This document shows, piece by piece, positions 41,699 to 50,294 of a DNA stretch of 64,000 bases. Each line of letters begins with the position of its first letter. Position 1 is the first letter of the stretch. Where the stretch lies: contig NZ_JAMOIL010000009.1 in NCBI RefSeq assembly GCF_023656415.1, forward strand, positions 1 through 64,000, in the 5' to 3' direction. The position numbers and the translations under genes are program-made. This DNA is from Nocardioides bruguierae (GTDB taxonomy: Bacteria > Actinomycetota > Actinomycetes > Propionibacteriales > Nocardioidaceae). The notes under the pieces are model-generated. The model had not been told where the DNA came from, searched no databases, and was given only the letters and a program-made list of their open reading frames with translations.

Positions 41699-44600
41699 GT
41701 GTCGAACACGCACGCCGGTCGTGCTGCGCGTACACGCGCACTCGGCCTGCTCTCCGTCAGCGCACTGACCCTCGGCCTCATGGCCGGGACGTCACCCGCG
41801 ACGGCAAGCAACGCATCCAAGGACAAGATCACCCCGATCGAGAAGGTCAAGCCGGCGAGCTTCGAGGACGGCGACTACATCGTCCTGCTCAAGCAGCCTG
41901 CGGCCGCCTCGTACACCGGTGGCACCAACGGCTTCGCCGCGACCCGGTCGGCCTCGGGCGAGTTCAACGCCCGCAGCACCGCGGCCACGCAGTACCGCGG
42001 CTACCTGCGGACGCAGCACCGCTCGCTGGCCCGCTCGGTCGGGGCGAAGATCGCCTCGCAGTACACGATCGCCTCGAACGGCTTCAGCGCCACGCTGACC
42101 GGGACCCAGGCATCGCAGCTGTCCAAGGACAGCTCGGTGATGGCCGTGGTCCCGAACGACAAGCGAGAGCTGCTCGACTACGACTCCGACAACACCGCCA
42201 AGTTCCTGGACATGGTCGGCCGCAAGGGCGCCTGGAACCAGAACGGCGGCAAGAGCGACGCCGGCGACGGCGTCGTGGTCGGCGTGATCGACACCGGCAT
42301 CTGGCCCGAGAGCGAGTCCTTCCAGGGTGCCGCGCTCACCGCCGCGGCCAGCGGCTCGTGGGGCGCCCACATCGACCCGCTGGGCAACACGACCATGCGC
42401 AAGGCCGACGGCGGGACCTTCAACGGTCGCTGCGAGACCGGTGAGGACTTCGAGCTCAGCGACTGCTCGACCAAGATCATCGGTGCGCGCTACTACCCCG
42501 ACACCTTCCAGGCCTACGTCGACGCCGGGTACATCGTCCCGAACGAGGCCGAGTTCAGTTCGCCCCGTGACGGTGGCGGCCACGGCTCGCACACCGCCTC
42601 CACCGCCGCCGGCGACTCCGTCAAGGGCGTCTCGGTCGAGGGCGTGGACTTCGGCGAGGTCGTCGGCATGGCGCCGGCGGCCTCCATCGCCGCCTACAAG
42701 GTCTGCTGGGAGGCGACGACCCCGGGCGGCGCCGACGCGAGCGGCTGCTACGGCGACGCCCTGCTGAGTGCGATCGACGACGCCGTCCGCGACGGCGTGG
42801 ACGTCATCAACTACTCCATCGGTGGCGCGCCGACCGACACCCTCGACCCGGTCGAGGTCGCCTTCGCGGGTGCCGCGGACGCCGGCGTCTTCGTCGCCGC
42901 CTCCGCGGGCAACTCCGGCCCGACCGCCTCGTCGGTGGACCACCACAGCCCGTGGCTGACCACGGTCGCGGCCTCCACCTACCGCAACTTCGACGGCACC
43001 GTGGTGCTGGGTGACGGCACCGAGCTCCTCGGCGTCTCCTCCTCCACCACCGGGGTGTCCGGCAGCCTGGTCGCGTCCACCGACGTGGGCCTGGACGGTC
43101 AGAGCGAGCAGGCCGTGGCCGAGTGCTGGGACGGGTCCCTGGACCCCGAGAAGGTCGCCGCTGACGACATCGTCGTCTGCGACCGCGGCACCGTCGCCCG
43201 CGTGGAGAAGTCCGCCACCGTGCTGGCTGCCGGCGGCGCCGGCATGCTGCTGATGAACACCAGCGCCAACAGCCTCGACGCCGACTTCCACTCGGTGCCC
43301 ACCGTGCACCTCCAGGACACGGACTACAACGCGGTCTACGACTACCTGGCCGACGCCGGCGACGGCGCCACCGCCGAGATCATCCCCGGCAACCAGACCG
43401 ACCTGGAGAGCCCGGCCGTGCCGGTCATCAGCGGCTTCTCCTCGCGCGGTCCGGCCCTGGCCAACAACATGGACATCCTCAAGCCGGACATCGCGGCGCC
43501 GGGCTCCAACGTCCTCGCCGCCGTCGCGCCGCCGTCGAACTCCGACCGCGACTACGACCTGTACTCCGGCACCTCCATGTCGAGCCCGCACATCGCCGGC
43601 CTCGGCGCGTTCATCATGGGCGAGCACCCGAACTGGAGCCCGATGGCGGTCAAGTCCGCCATGATGACCACGGCGCAGAACACCAAGAACGACGACGGCA
43701 GCGCCAACCGCGACGTCTTCGCCCAGGGCTCCGGTGAGGTCACGCCGACCTCGATGTTCTCGCCCGGCCTGTTCGTCACCTCCACGCCGCGCCAGTGGTA
43801 CGGCCTGCTCACCGCCAACGGCTACGACACCGGCGTCCGCGCCATCGACGCCAAGCGCGTGAACCTGCCCTCCATGGCTGACTCCACGGTGCTGCAGAGC
43901 ACCACGTTCGTCCGCTGGATCTCCGCCCAGACGGCCGGCACGTGGAAGGTGAAGTCCGCGATCAAGGGCTTCGACGTGGACGTGAACCGCAGCGTGTTCA
44001 AGACCAAGCGCGGCCAGAAGCGCAAGCTCGTGCTGACGTTCACCCCGAACGCCGACGCCACCTACGGTGAGTGGGCCCAGGGCTACGTCAACGTGGTCGG
44101 TCGCACCAAGCTCGGTCGCAAGGTCGTGCGTATGCCCGTCGCGCTGAAGCCGCTCGAGGTCGACGCCCCCGCCTCGGTCGAGGGCACCGGCACCGACGGC
44201 TCCGTCGACGTGACCGTCACCGGTGGCGTCAACGACGAGATCCCGCTGACCATGGAGGGTCTGGCCGGCGCCGACACCGTCTCCGGTGCGGTCGCGCCGA
44301 ACGACTACGACGGCTACTGCGTCCCGGTCGCCGAGGGCAGCTCGCTGATCCGCTTCGACCTCGACGCGCTCGACGACACCGCGGACCTCGACCTGTCGGT
44401 CTACGCCGCCCCCGAGGCGGACTGCTCCACCGGGTACGGCTCGCTCGTCGGCTCCTCGGCCACGGCCTCCGCGGACGAGTCCGTCACGGTCGAGGCCCCG
44501 GACTCGCCGGCCTACGTCGTCTTCATCGACGGCTACTCCGCCGGTGACCTCGGCTCGCCGATGGACTACGACCTGAACGTCTACGACGTGAACCCCGCCT

Positions 44601-44779
44601 CCTCCGAGGGCGCGGTCACCTTCACGCCGAGCACGCTCAGCCTGTCTCCGCGCGAGGAGACCACCTTCACCACCGAGTGGAGCGGTCTCGACGCCGACTC
44701 GCAGTACCTCGGCTTCATCCGGTACGGCGACACCGGCGTCAGCACCATGCTGACCGTCACCACCCCCGCGGTCCCGTGA
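41699..44779 (+). CDS. Secreted S8 (subtilisin-like) serine protease
   Basis: 1026 aa. Signal peptide (about 1-37), I9-type propeptide (about 55-165), then the S8 domain with triad Asp198 (GVIDTGIWPES), His295 (GGHGSHTAS) and Ser626 (YSGTSMSSPHIAG). A protease-associated domain is inserted before the Ser (about 450-570), and fibronectin-III-like and beta-sandwich domains fill the C-terminus. This is the cucumisin/lactocepin-like layout of large secreted subtilases that digest extracellular protein. GTG start with AGAGGGAGA upstream. Transcribed alone. Confidence 0.95.
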   Translation: MSNTHAGRAARTRALGLLSVSALTLGLMAGTSPATASNASKDKITPIEKVKPASFEDGDYIVLLKQPAAASYTGGTNGFAATRSASGEFNARSTAATQYRGYLRTQHRSLARSVGAKIASQYTIASNGFSATLTGTQASQLSKDSSVMAVVPNDKRELLDYDSDNTAKFLDMVGRKGAWNQNGGKSDAGDGVVVGVIDTGIWPESESFQGAALTAAASGSWGAHIDPLGNTTMRKADGGTFNGRCETGEDFELSDCSTKIIGARYYPDTFQAYVDAGYIVPNEAEFSSPRDGGGHGSHTASTAAGDSVKGVSVEGVDFGEVVGMAPAASIAAYKVCWEATTPGGADASGCYGDALLSAIDDAVRDGVDVINYSIGGAPTDTLDPVEVAFAGAADAGVFVAASAGNSGPTASSVDHHSPWLTTVAASTYRNFDGTVVLGDGTELLGVSSSTTGVSGSLVASTDVGLDGQSEQAVAECWDGSLDPEKVAADDIVVCDRGTVARVEKSATVLAAGGAGMLLMNTSANSLDADFHSVPTVHLQDTDYNAVYDYLADAGDGATAEIIPGNQTDLESPAVPVISGFSSRGPALANNMDILKPDIAAPGSNVLAAVAPPSNSDRDYDLYSGTSMSSPHIAGLGAFIMGEHPNWSPMAVKSAMMTTAQNTKNDDGSANRDVFAQGSGEVTPTSMFSPGLFVTSTPRQWYGLLTANGYDTGVRAIDAKRVNLPSMADSTVLQSTTFVRWISAQTAGTWKVKSAIKGFDVDVNRSVFKTKRGQKRKLVLTFTPNADATYGEWAQGYVNVVGRTKLGRKVVRMPVALKPLEVDAPASVEGTGTDGSVDVTVTGGVNDEIPLTMEGLAGADTVSGAVAPNDYDGYCVPVAEGSSLIRFDLDALDDTADLDLSVYAAPEADCSTGYGSLVGSSATASADESVTVEAPDSPAYVVFIDGYSAGDLGSPMDYDLNVYDVNPASSEGAVTFTPSTLSLSPREETTFTTEWSGLDADSQYLGFIRYGDTGVSTMLTVTTPAVP

Positions 44780-44784
44780 CCCGA

Positions 44785-44886
44785 CGGGTCCGCGTCGGTT
44801 GACCGGCGCGGACCCGCCCACGGGCAGCACCAGCTGCACCAGCTCCACCCGCACGGCCACCCCACTCCTCCGGGGTGGCCGTGCGG
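44785..44886 (+). terminator. Two hairpins after the subtilase gene
   Basis: Hairpin 1: 44785-44794 with 44807-44816, the loop able to pair further. Hairpin 2: 15-bp stem 44849-44863 with 44872-44886, 8-nt loop. Confidence 0.7.
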
Positions 44887-44927
44887 TCGTCCGGAAGGTG
44901 CCCGCGAGCGAGGCGGCACAGCGCTGG

Positions 44928-44956
44928 ATACCGGGTATGCATACGTGGTAGGTATG
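44928..44956. promoter_or_regulatory. PadR operator cluster
   Basis: Three overlapping palindromes of GGTAT half-sites: ATACC-G-GGTAT (44928-44938), GTATGCATAC (44935-44944) and CATAC-N7-GTATG (44940-44956). They sit 44-72 nt before the PadR gene, where its promoter must be, and suggest autorepression. Confidence 0.6.
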
Positions 44957-44999
44957 TACTCGGTAGGCCGCAGGGTGCGGCTGCCGCCGGGAGGTGCCT

Positions 45000-45620
45000 A
45001 TGTCCGTGAAGCTCGCGCTGCTCGCGCTCCTCGAGACCGAGCCGATGTACGGCTACCAGCTGCGCGTCGAGTTCGAGGGCCGCACCGGCTCCACCTGGCC
45101 GCTCAACGTCGGGCAGGTCTACACGACGCTCACCCGGCTCGAGCGCGACGGCCTCGTCGAGCCCGCCGCCGGCGACGAGCAGCAGGACGCCGGCGGCCAG
45201 GACGAGGACGGCCGGTCCCAGCAGCGCTACCGCCTCACCGACGCAGGCCGCGACGAGGTCGCCGCGTGGTTCACCACCCCGGTCTCGCGCACCCAGCCCG
45301 CGCGCGACGAGCTGGCCATCAAGGTCGCGCTCGCCGTGACCGTGCCGGGCGTGGACGTCGGCACCCTCATCCAGCGGCAGCGCACCGCGTCCATGGCGGC
45401 CCTGCAGGACTACACCCGCCTCAAGCGTCGGGCCGGTGAGTCCGACGGGGACCTGGCCTGGTCCCTCGTCCTCGACTCCCTCGTGTTCGCCGCCGAGGCC
45501 GAGATCCGCTGGCTGGACCACTGCGAGGCCCGGGTCCGCCGCGCCGCGCGCGAGCGCGCCACCACCCGGCCCGCCGCCGCGGAGCAGCAGACGGCGCGGA
45601 GCCAGGAGGCCGGGCGATGA
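45000..45620 (+). CDS. PadR-family regulator of the ABC operon
   Basis: 206 aa. N-terminal PadR winged helix (LALLALLETEPMYGYQLRVEFEGRTGSTWPLNVGQVYTTLTRLERDGLVEP) with an Asp/Gln-rich insertion (DEQQDAGGQDEDG) in the wing, then a C-terminal dimerisation domain. First gene of a four-gene chain with overlapping stop/start codons leading to an ABC exporter-type system, a standard layout for PadR repressors of drug or peptide efflux. ATG 45000 has GGAGG 6 nt upstream. Confidence 0.9.
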   Translation: MSVKLALLALLETEPMYGYQLRVEFEGRTGSTWPLNVGQVYTTLTRLERDGLVEPAAGDEQQDAGGQDEDGRSQQRYRLTDAGRDEVAAWFTTPVSRTQPARDELAIKVALAVTVPGVDVGTLIQRQRTASMAALQDYTRLKRRAGESDGDLAWSLVLDSLVFAAEAEIRWLDHCEARVRRAARERATTRPAAAEQQTARSQEAGR

Positions 45621-45790
45621 CCGCCTTCCTGGGCAGCGAGACCGCCCGCCGGATGACCCGGGTCGAGGACGCCTGGCTGGCCAGCAGCGCCGAGCGGCTC
45701 GCAGAGCGGCTGGCAGAGCGCCGCCGGCAGCGACGCAACCACGGGACCCCCGCCGACGAGGGCCGCGCCACCGAGGGGGAGTCGCGATGA
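45617..45790 (+). CDS. Small basic protein of unknown function, 57 aa
   Basis: Begins at ATG 45617 inside the PadR stop (ATGA) and ends at a TGA that overlaps the ATPase ATG, so it is coupled on both sides. It is soluble, helical and Arg/Glu-rich, with an imperfect repeat (AERLAERLAERRRQRR). I do not recognise it. Precise coupling and retained frame argue that it is translated; it might serve mainly to link translation of the regulator and transporter, or be an accessory factor. Confidence 0.65.
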   Translation: MTAFLGSETARRMTRVEDAWLASSAERLAERLAERRRQRRNHGTPADEGRATEGESR

Positions 45791-46509
45791 GCCCCGTGCT
45801 GCGGCTCGACACCGTCACCCGCGTCCACGGCTCCGGCGAGACCGAGGTCCAGGCGCTGCGCGGCATCTCCTTCTCCGCCCACGCCGGTGAGCTGGTCGCC
45901 GTCATGGGGCCCTCGGGCTCCGGCAAGTCGACGCTGCTCACCATCGCCGGCGGGCTCGACAGCCCGACCGCGGGCACGGTCACGGTCGAGGGCACGGACC
46001 TCGGGAGCCTGGGTCAGGCGGGGCGCGCCCGCATGCGCCGCACGTCCATCGGCTACGTCTTCCAGGGCTTCAACCTCGTGCCGGCACTCACCGCCGCCGA
46101 GAACGTGGCGCTGCCGCGCGAGCTGGACGGCGAGTCGGCCCGCCGGGCCCGCGCGGCCGCGCTCGCCGCGCTGGAGGAGGTGGGCATCGCCGACCTTGCC
46201 GACCGCTTCCCCGACGACATGTCGGGCGGCCAGCAGCAGCGGGTGGCCATCGCCCGCGCCGTCGTGGGCAGCCGCCGGCTGATCCTCGCCGACGAGCCCA
46301 CCGGCGCGCTCGACTCCGAGACCGGCGAGGAGGTGCTGCGGCTGCTGCGCGCCCGCTGCGACGCCGGCGCCGCCGGCGTCCTGGTGACGCACGAGGCCCG
46401 GCACGCGGCCTGGGCCGACCGCGTGGTCTTCCTGCGGGACGGCGTCGTGGTCGACGAGTCCGGCAGCGCCCCCGTCGAGCGCCTGCTGGACGAGGAGCCC
46501 GCGCTGTGA
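45787..46509 (+). CDS. ABC transporter ATP-binding protein, MacB/LolD type
   Basis: 240 aa. Walker A GPSGSGKST (about 42), Q-loop YVFQGFNLVPALTAAENVALP, signature MSGGQQQRVAIARA and Walker B LILADEPTGALDSETGEEVL with VTHEA are all intact. The family partners with FtsX-type permeases that move lipoproteins, peptides or drugs by a mechanical mechanism. It overlaps the next gene by 4 nt. Confidence 0.93.
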   Translation: MSPVLRLDTVTRVHGSGETEVQALRGISFSAHAGELVAVMGPSGSGKSTLLTIAGGLDSPTAGTVTVEGTDLGSLGQAGRARMRRTSIGYVFQGFNLVPALTAAENVALPRELDGESARRARAAALAALEEVGIADLADRFPDDMSGGQQQRVAIARAVVGSRRLILADEPTGALDSETGEEVLRLLRARCDAGAAGVLVTHEARHAAWADRVVFLRDGVVVDESGSAPVERLLDEEPAL

Positions 46510-49160
46510 GCGGACCGCTGGCCGGCACTCGCGCCGACTGGCGGCTGGCCCTGCGGATCGGCTGGCGCGACGCGTGGCGGCACAGGGCCCGCAGCGTGCT
46601 CGTGCTCGTCATGGTCGCGCTGCCGGTGGCGGCGGTGACCCTGGCCGACACCTTCTTCGCCACCCAGGACGTCTCCGGCGGCGAGGTGCTCGAGCGGCGC
46701 CTCGGCACCGCGGACGCAGAAGTGAGCGTCGAGCGCAGCGTCGACCGGGCCTGGCAGCTCCCCGACCCCGACGACGGCTACTCCAGCCGCGGCAGCGGCC
46801 GCGACGGCGGGCCCACGCTCGAGGACGTCCTGTCCGTGCTCGGTCCCGCCGCCGCCGGTGGCGGGGAGCGGCCCGCGACGCAGGTCTCCGACGGCTCCCT
46901 GCGCGTGCGCACCGAGGACGGCCTGGCGTACGTGTGGACGCTCGCGGCCGACTGGTCCGACCACCTCACCGACGGACTGGCCACGCTCGAGTCGGGTCGG
47001 CTGCCGGCGTCCGGCGAGGCCGTGATCTCCCCGGGGATGGCCGAGGCCTACGGCTTCGCGGTGGGGGACACCCTCACCCTGGCCCGTGGCGAGGAGCTGA
47101 CGGTGGTCGGCCTCGGGCAGCGCGCCGACTCCACGCCCGGCGCCGAGAACCTGCTCGTGGGCCCCGATGCCGGCCTGCGCGGGTACGGCTCCACCAGCTA
47201 CCTGGTCGGTGGCGGCACGGTCACCTGGCGCGACGTGGTGGCTCTCAACAGGATCGGCGCCGTGGTCGCCTCGCGCGCGGTGCTCACCGACCCGCCCCCG
47301 GACTCCGCGCTCGAGCCCGCCGCCCGGATGGGCAGCGACGTCGTCTCCGGCCCGGTGATCACGATCGCCGCGCTCGTCGTGGTGATGATCCTGCTCGAGG
47401 TGGTGCTGCTCGCCGGCCCCGCCTTCGCGGTCGGCGCGCGTCGCCAGGCGCGCACGCTGGCCCTGCTGGCCGCGGCCGGCGGCACCCCGCGCCAGGCGCG
47501 CCGGGTGGTGCTGGGCACGGCGGTCGTGCTCGGCTCCGTGGCCGCCGTCCTGGGGCTCGTGCTCGGCCTCCTGCTCACCCTCGCCGCCCTGCCGGTCCTC
47601 CAGCACTTCTCCGACCAGCGGTTCGGCCCCTTCGACGTGGAGCCGCTGCACCTGCTCCCGGTGGCCGCGTTCGGCCTGCTCAGCGCCGTGCTCGCGGCGG
47701 TGGTGCCGGCCTGGTCGGCCTCGCGCACCGACACCGTCGCGGTGCTCTCGGGCCGTCGTGGCGACGTCCGCACCGGCCGCAGCGCGCCCGTTCTCGGCGC
47801 GGTCCTGCTGGTCGCGGGCGTGGGGGCGGCGTGGCTCGGGGCGTCGCGCGGCACGAGCGGGGGCGAGGTGCCGATCGCGTTCTCCGCCGTCCTCACCGTG
47901 CTGGGCACGGTGTTCCTCGTCCCGCTGGTGGTCGGCCTCGTGGCCCGCGTGGCCCGCGGCCTGCCCCTGCCCCTGCGCTTCGCCGTGCGGGACGCGGCGC
48001 GCCACCGCACCCGCACCGCCCCGGCGGTCGCCGCGGTGGCCGCCACGGTGGCGGGCGTCGTCACGCTCGGCATCGCCGTCACCTCCGACGAGGCGGAGAA
48101 CGAGGCCGGCTACACCCCGCAGCTCGCCCTGGGCGCCCTCGCGATCACCGACGACGGCCCGAGCACCGACTGGGCGGCCCTCACCCGCGCCGTGGGGGAG
48201 GCGGCGCCCGCCGCCGAGGTGACGCCGGTCCAGGCGCTGTGGAGCAGCGGCCGCACGACCGTCGACCTCGAGGTCCGTGTCCCCGGGCAGGGGCTCGTGC
48301 TGAGCGGCTACTCCTCCAGCTTCGGCGGGGTCGTCGTCGCCGACTCGGTGCCCGCCGGCCTGGTGGACCTCGACGACGAGGAGCGTGCTGCCGCCGACGA
48401 GGCCCTCGCGGCCGGTGGGGTCCTCGCGTTCGCGGACCCGGGGGCGACGACCGCGCCCGAGGCCTGGCTGCGGGCCCTGGCCTACGAGCGCCGCAGCACC
48501 GAGCGCCTGGGCAGCGCCGAGGTGCCGGCGGCCTGGACCACGCCCGTCGGCGAGTACGCCCCGTTCCAGGCGGTCCTCTCCCCGCAGGCCGCGGCCTCGC
48601 TCGGCGTGGAGCCGACGACCACCGGGCTCCTCGTCACCGGCGACCTCGGCTCCGTGGCCGACCGCATCGAGGAGGTCGTCGGCGGCGTCGACGAGCAGGC
48701 CGTGGTGACCTACGAGCAGGGCTACCAGCTGCCCCGCGAGACGGTGATCCTCCAGCTCGTGCTCGCCGGCCTCGGGATGATCCTGATGCTCGGCGGCACG
48801 CTCACCGCCACGTTCCTCGCGCTCGCGGACGCCCGACCCGACCTGGCCACCCTGGCGGCCGTCGGCGCCGAGCCACGGACGAGGCGGGCGGTTGCGGCCG
48901 GGTACGCCCTGATGATCGGGCTGGTGGGCGCGGTGCTCGGGGCGGTGGTGGGGTTCGTGCCGGGCTGGGCGATCACCTTCCCGCTGACCGGGCCGTACGA
49001 GCTCGCGACCTTCGGGCAGGCGCCCGAGGGCCCCTCGCACTACTTCGACGTGCCGTGGCTGCTGGTGGGTGGCGTGGTGGTCGGGCTCCCGCTGCTGGTC
49101 TCCGCCGTGGTCTGGGTCAGCGCGCGCTCGCGCCTGCCGCTGGTGGCGCGCACGGACTAG
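46506..49160 (+). CDS. FtsX-like ABC permease, large form
   Basis: 884 aa. An N-terminal membrane helix follows WRLALRIGWRDAWRHRARS, then a large extracytoplasmic domain. The first FtsX domain spans about 280-400 (ALLAAAGGTPRQARRVVLGTAV), with further membrane helices near 430-480 (RFAVRDAARHRTRTAPAVAAVAATVAG), a second external domain, and a C-terminal FtsX domain (TLAAVGAEPRTRRAVAAGYALMIGLVGAVLG). GTG overlaps the ATPase stop. Substrate unknown; the duplicated architecture suggests one chain forms the whole membrane part. Confidence 0.9.
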   Translation: MSGPLAGTRADWRLALRIGWRDAWRHRARSVLVLVMVALPVAAVTLADTFFATQDVSGGEVLERRLGTADAEVSVERSVDRAWQLPDPDDGYSSRGSGRDGGPTLEDVLSVLGPAAAGGGERPATQVSDGSLRVRTEDGLAYVWTLAADWSDHLTDGLATLESGRLPASGEAVISPGMAEAYGFAVGDTLTLARGEELTVVGLGQRADSTPGAENLLVGPDAGLRGYGSTSYLVGGGTVTWRDVVALNRIGAVVASRAVLTDPPPDSALEPAARMGSDVVSGPVITIAALVVVMILLEVVLLAGPAFAVGARRQARTLALLAAAGGTPRQARRVVLGTAVVLGSVAAVLGLVLGLLLTLAALPVLQHFSDQRFGPFDVEPLHLLPVAAFGLLSAVLAAVVPAWSASRTDTVAVLSGRRGDVRTGRSAPVLGAVLLVAGVGAAWLGASRGTSGGEVPIAFSAVLTVLGTVFLVPLVVGLVARVARGLPLPLRFAVRDAARHRTRTAPAVAAVAATVAGVVTLGIAVTSDEAENEAGYTPQLALGALAITDDGPSTDWAALTRAVGEAAPAAEVTPVQALWSSGRTTVDLEVRVPGQGLVLSGYSSSFGGVVVADSVPAGLVDLDDEERAAADEALAAGGVLAFADPGATTAPEAWLRALAYERRSTERLGSAEVPAAWTTPVGEYAPFQAVLSPQAAASLGVEPTTTGLLVTGDLGSVADRIEEVVGGVDEQAVVTYEQGYQLPRETVILQLVLAGLGMILMLGGTLTATFLALADARPDLATLAAVGAEPRTRRAVAAGYALMIGLVGAVLGAVVGFVPGWAITFPLTGPYELATFGQAPEGPSHYFDVPWLLVGGVVVGLPLLVSAVVWVSARSRLPLVARTD

Positions 49161-49255
49161 GCCCCGGTGCGGCCGGGGCGGCGTGGGCGGTCTCACCGCC
49201 CGCTGCTCGGGACCGGCCCGCCGGGGTTGCCGAGGTCAACCTAGGGTCGGGGGTC

Positions 49256-49282
49256 ATGGACCACCCCTCGACGACCACGTGA
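49256..49282 (+). CDS. Possible 8-codon leaderless leader peptide
   Basis: ATG at 49256 follows TAGGGT (49242-49247) by 8 nt and encodes MDHPSTTT before a TGA that is 7 nt upstream of the carrier gene's GTG. The carrier GTG has no Shine-Dalgarno, so ribosomes ending on this short frame could start it by reinitiation. Confidence 0.4.
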   Translation: MDHPSTTT

Positions 49283-49289
49283 GCCGCCC

Positions 49290-50240
49290 GTGACCGGCGT
49301 CCTCGACGGCTTCGGCACCATCGCCGTCCTGATCGCGCTGGGGTGGCTGCTGGCCCACCTGGGGGTGCTCGACCAGGCCGGCCGCAAGACGCTCAGCCTG
49401 CTCGCGTTCTACGTGGCCAGCCCGGCGCTGCTGCTCACGGTGCTCCAGGACGCCGACCTCGCCCGCGTCTTCAGCCTCAACCTGGTGGTGAGCGTGGCCG
49501 CCGTGGCCGCGACGGCCGCGGGCACCGGCGTGTGGATCGTGGCTGCGCGGCTGCGCGGTCGCCGCGACCCGGAGCGTCCCGGCCCCGGGCTGGGGGAGGG
49601 CGTGGTGGCCACCCTGTGCTCCAGCTACGTCAACGCCGGCAACCTCGGCATCCCGATCGCGGCGTACGTGCTGGGCGACGCGGCGCTGGTCGCGCCGATC
49701 CTGCTGGTGCAGGTGCTCGTGCTCCAGCCCACCGCGCTGGCGCTGCTCGACATCGCGGTGGCGGGCCGGAAGGTCTCCTTCGCGCAGGTCGCCTCCCGTC
49801 CGCTGAAGAACCCCCTGACCATCGCCTCGGCGGCCGGCGTCGTCATCGCGGTCACCCAGGTGCGGCTGCCCATCGTGCTGGCCGACCCCATCGAGCTGGT
49901 GGGCGGCATGGCGGTGCCCGCCATGCTGCTGGCCTACGGCGTCTCGCTGCGGCTGGGGCCGCTACCGGGGCGGGGCGTGCCTGCGGGCGAACTGTGGACC
50001 GCGGTCGGCCTCAAGGTGCTGGCACAGCCGGTCGCCGCGTACCTGGTGGGCCGCGCGGTCGGGCTGGACGAGGCGTCCCTGTTCGCCGTCACGGTGCTGT
50101 CGGCGCTGCCGACCGCCCAGAACGTCTTCATCATCGCCAGCCGCTACGACCGGGGCGTGCTGCTGGCCCGCGACGCGATCTTCGTGAGCACCATCCTCAC
50201 GGTGCCCGCCGTGGCGGGCGCGGCCCTGCTCCTGGGCTGA
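49290..50240 (+). CDS. AEC-family (auxin efflux carrier-type) transporter
   Basis: 316 aa with about ten hydrophobic segments. The family signature is in YVNAGNLGIPIAAYVLGD (about 112-130) and in the C-terminal half ALPTAQNVFIIASRYDRG, with MAVPAMLLAYGVSLRLG between. AEC carriers export or import organic acids, auxin-like or other anionic solutes. Nothing nearby shows the substrate. Confidence 0.88.
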   Translation: MTGVLDGFGTIAVLIALGWLLAHLGVLDQAGRKTLSLLAFYVASPALLLTVLQDADLARVFSLNLVVSVAAVAATAAGTGVWIVAARLRGRRDPERPGPGLGEGVVATLCSSYVNAGNLGIPIAAYVLGDAALVAPILLVQVLVLQPTALALLDIAVAGRKVSFAQVASRPLKNPLTIASAAGVVIAVTQVRLPIVLADPIELVGGMAVPAMLLAYGVSLRLGPLPGRGVPAGELWTAVGLKVLAQPVAAYLVGRAVGLDEASLFAVTVLSALPTAQNVFIIASRYDRGVLLARDAIFVSTILTVPAVAGAALLLG

Positions 50241-50282
50241 TCCCGCCGGGGGCGGGTGCGCCGCGCCGGGGCGACCTGCGGC

Positions 50283-50288
50283 TACGGT
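50283..50288 (+). promoter_or_regulatory. -10 box (TACGGT) of a leaderless gene
   Basis: TACGGT ends 6 nt before ATG 50295; no Shine-Dalgarno. Confidence 0.55.
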
Positions 50289-50294
50289 GGCCGC

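Noticed and set aside
41792..44860. 1022-codon minus-strand frame opposite the subtilase
   Set aside because: Shadow frame; the plus strand has signal peptide, propeptide and full catalytic triad.
44933..44938. GGGTAT as a stress-sigma -10 for the PadR gene
   Set aside because: It is part of the palindromic GGTAT array, and no -35 lies at the right distance; the operator reading explains it better.
46053..49196. 1047-codon minus-strand frame opposite the ABC genes
   Set aside because: Gly/Arg/His/Asp-rich shadow without domains; the plus-strand FtsX permease and ATPase are clear.
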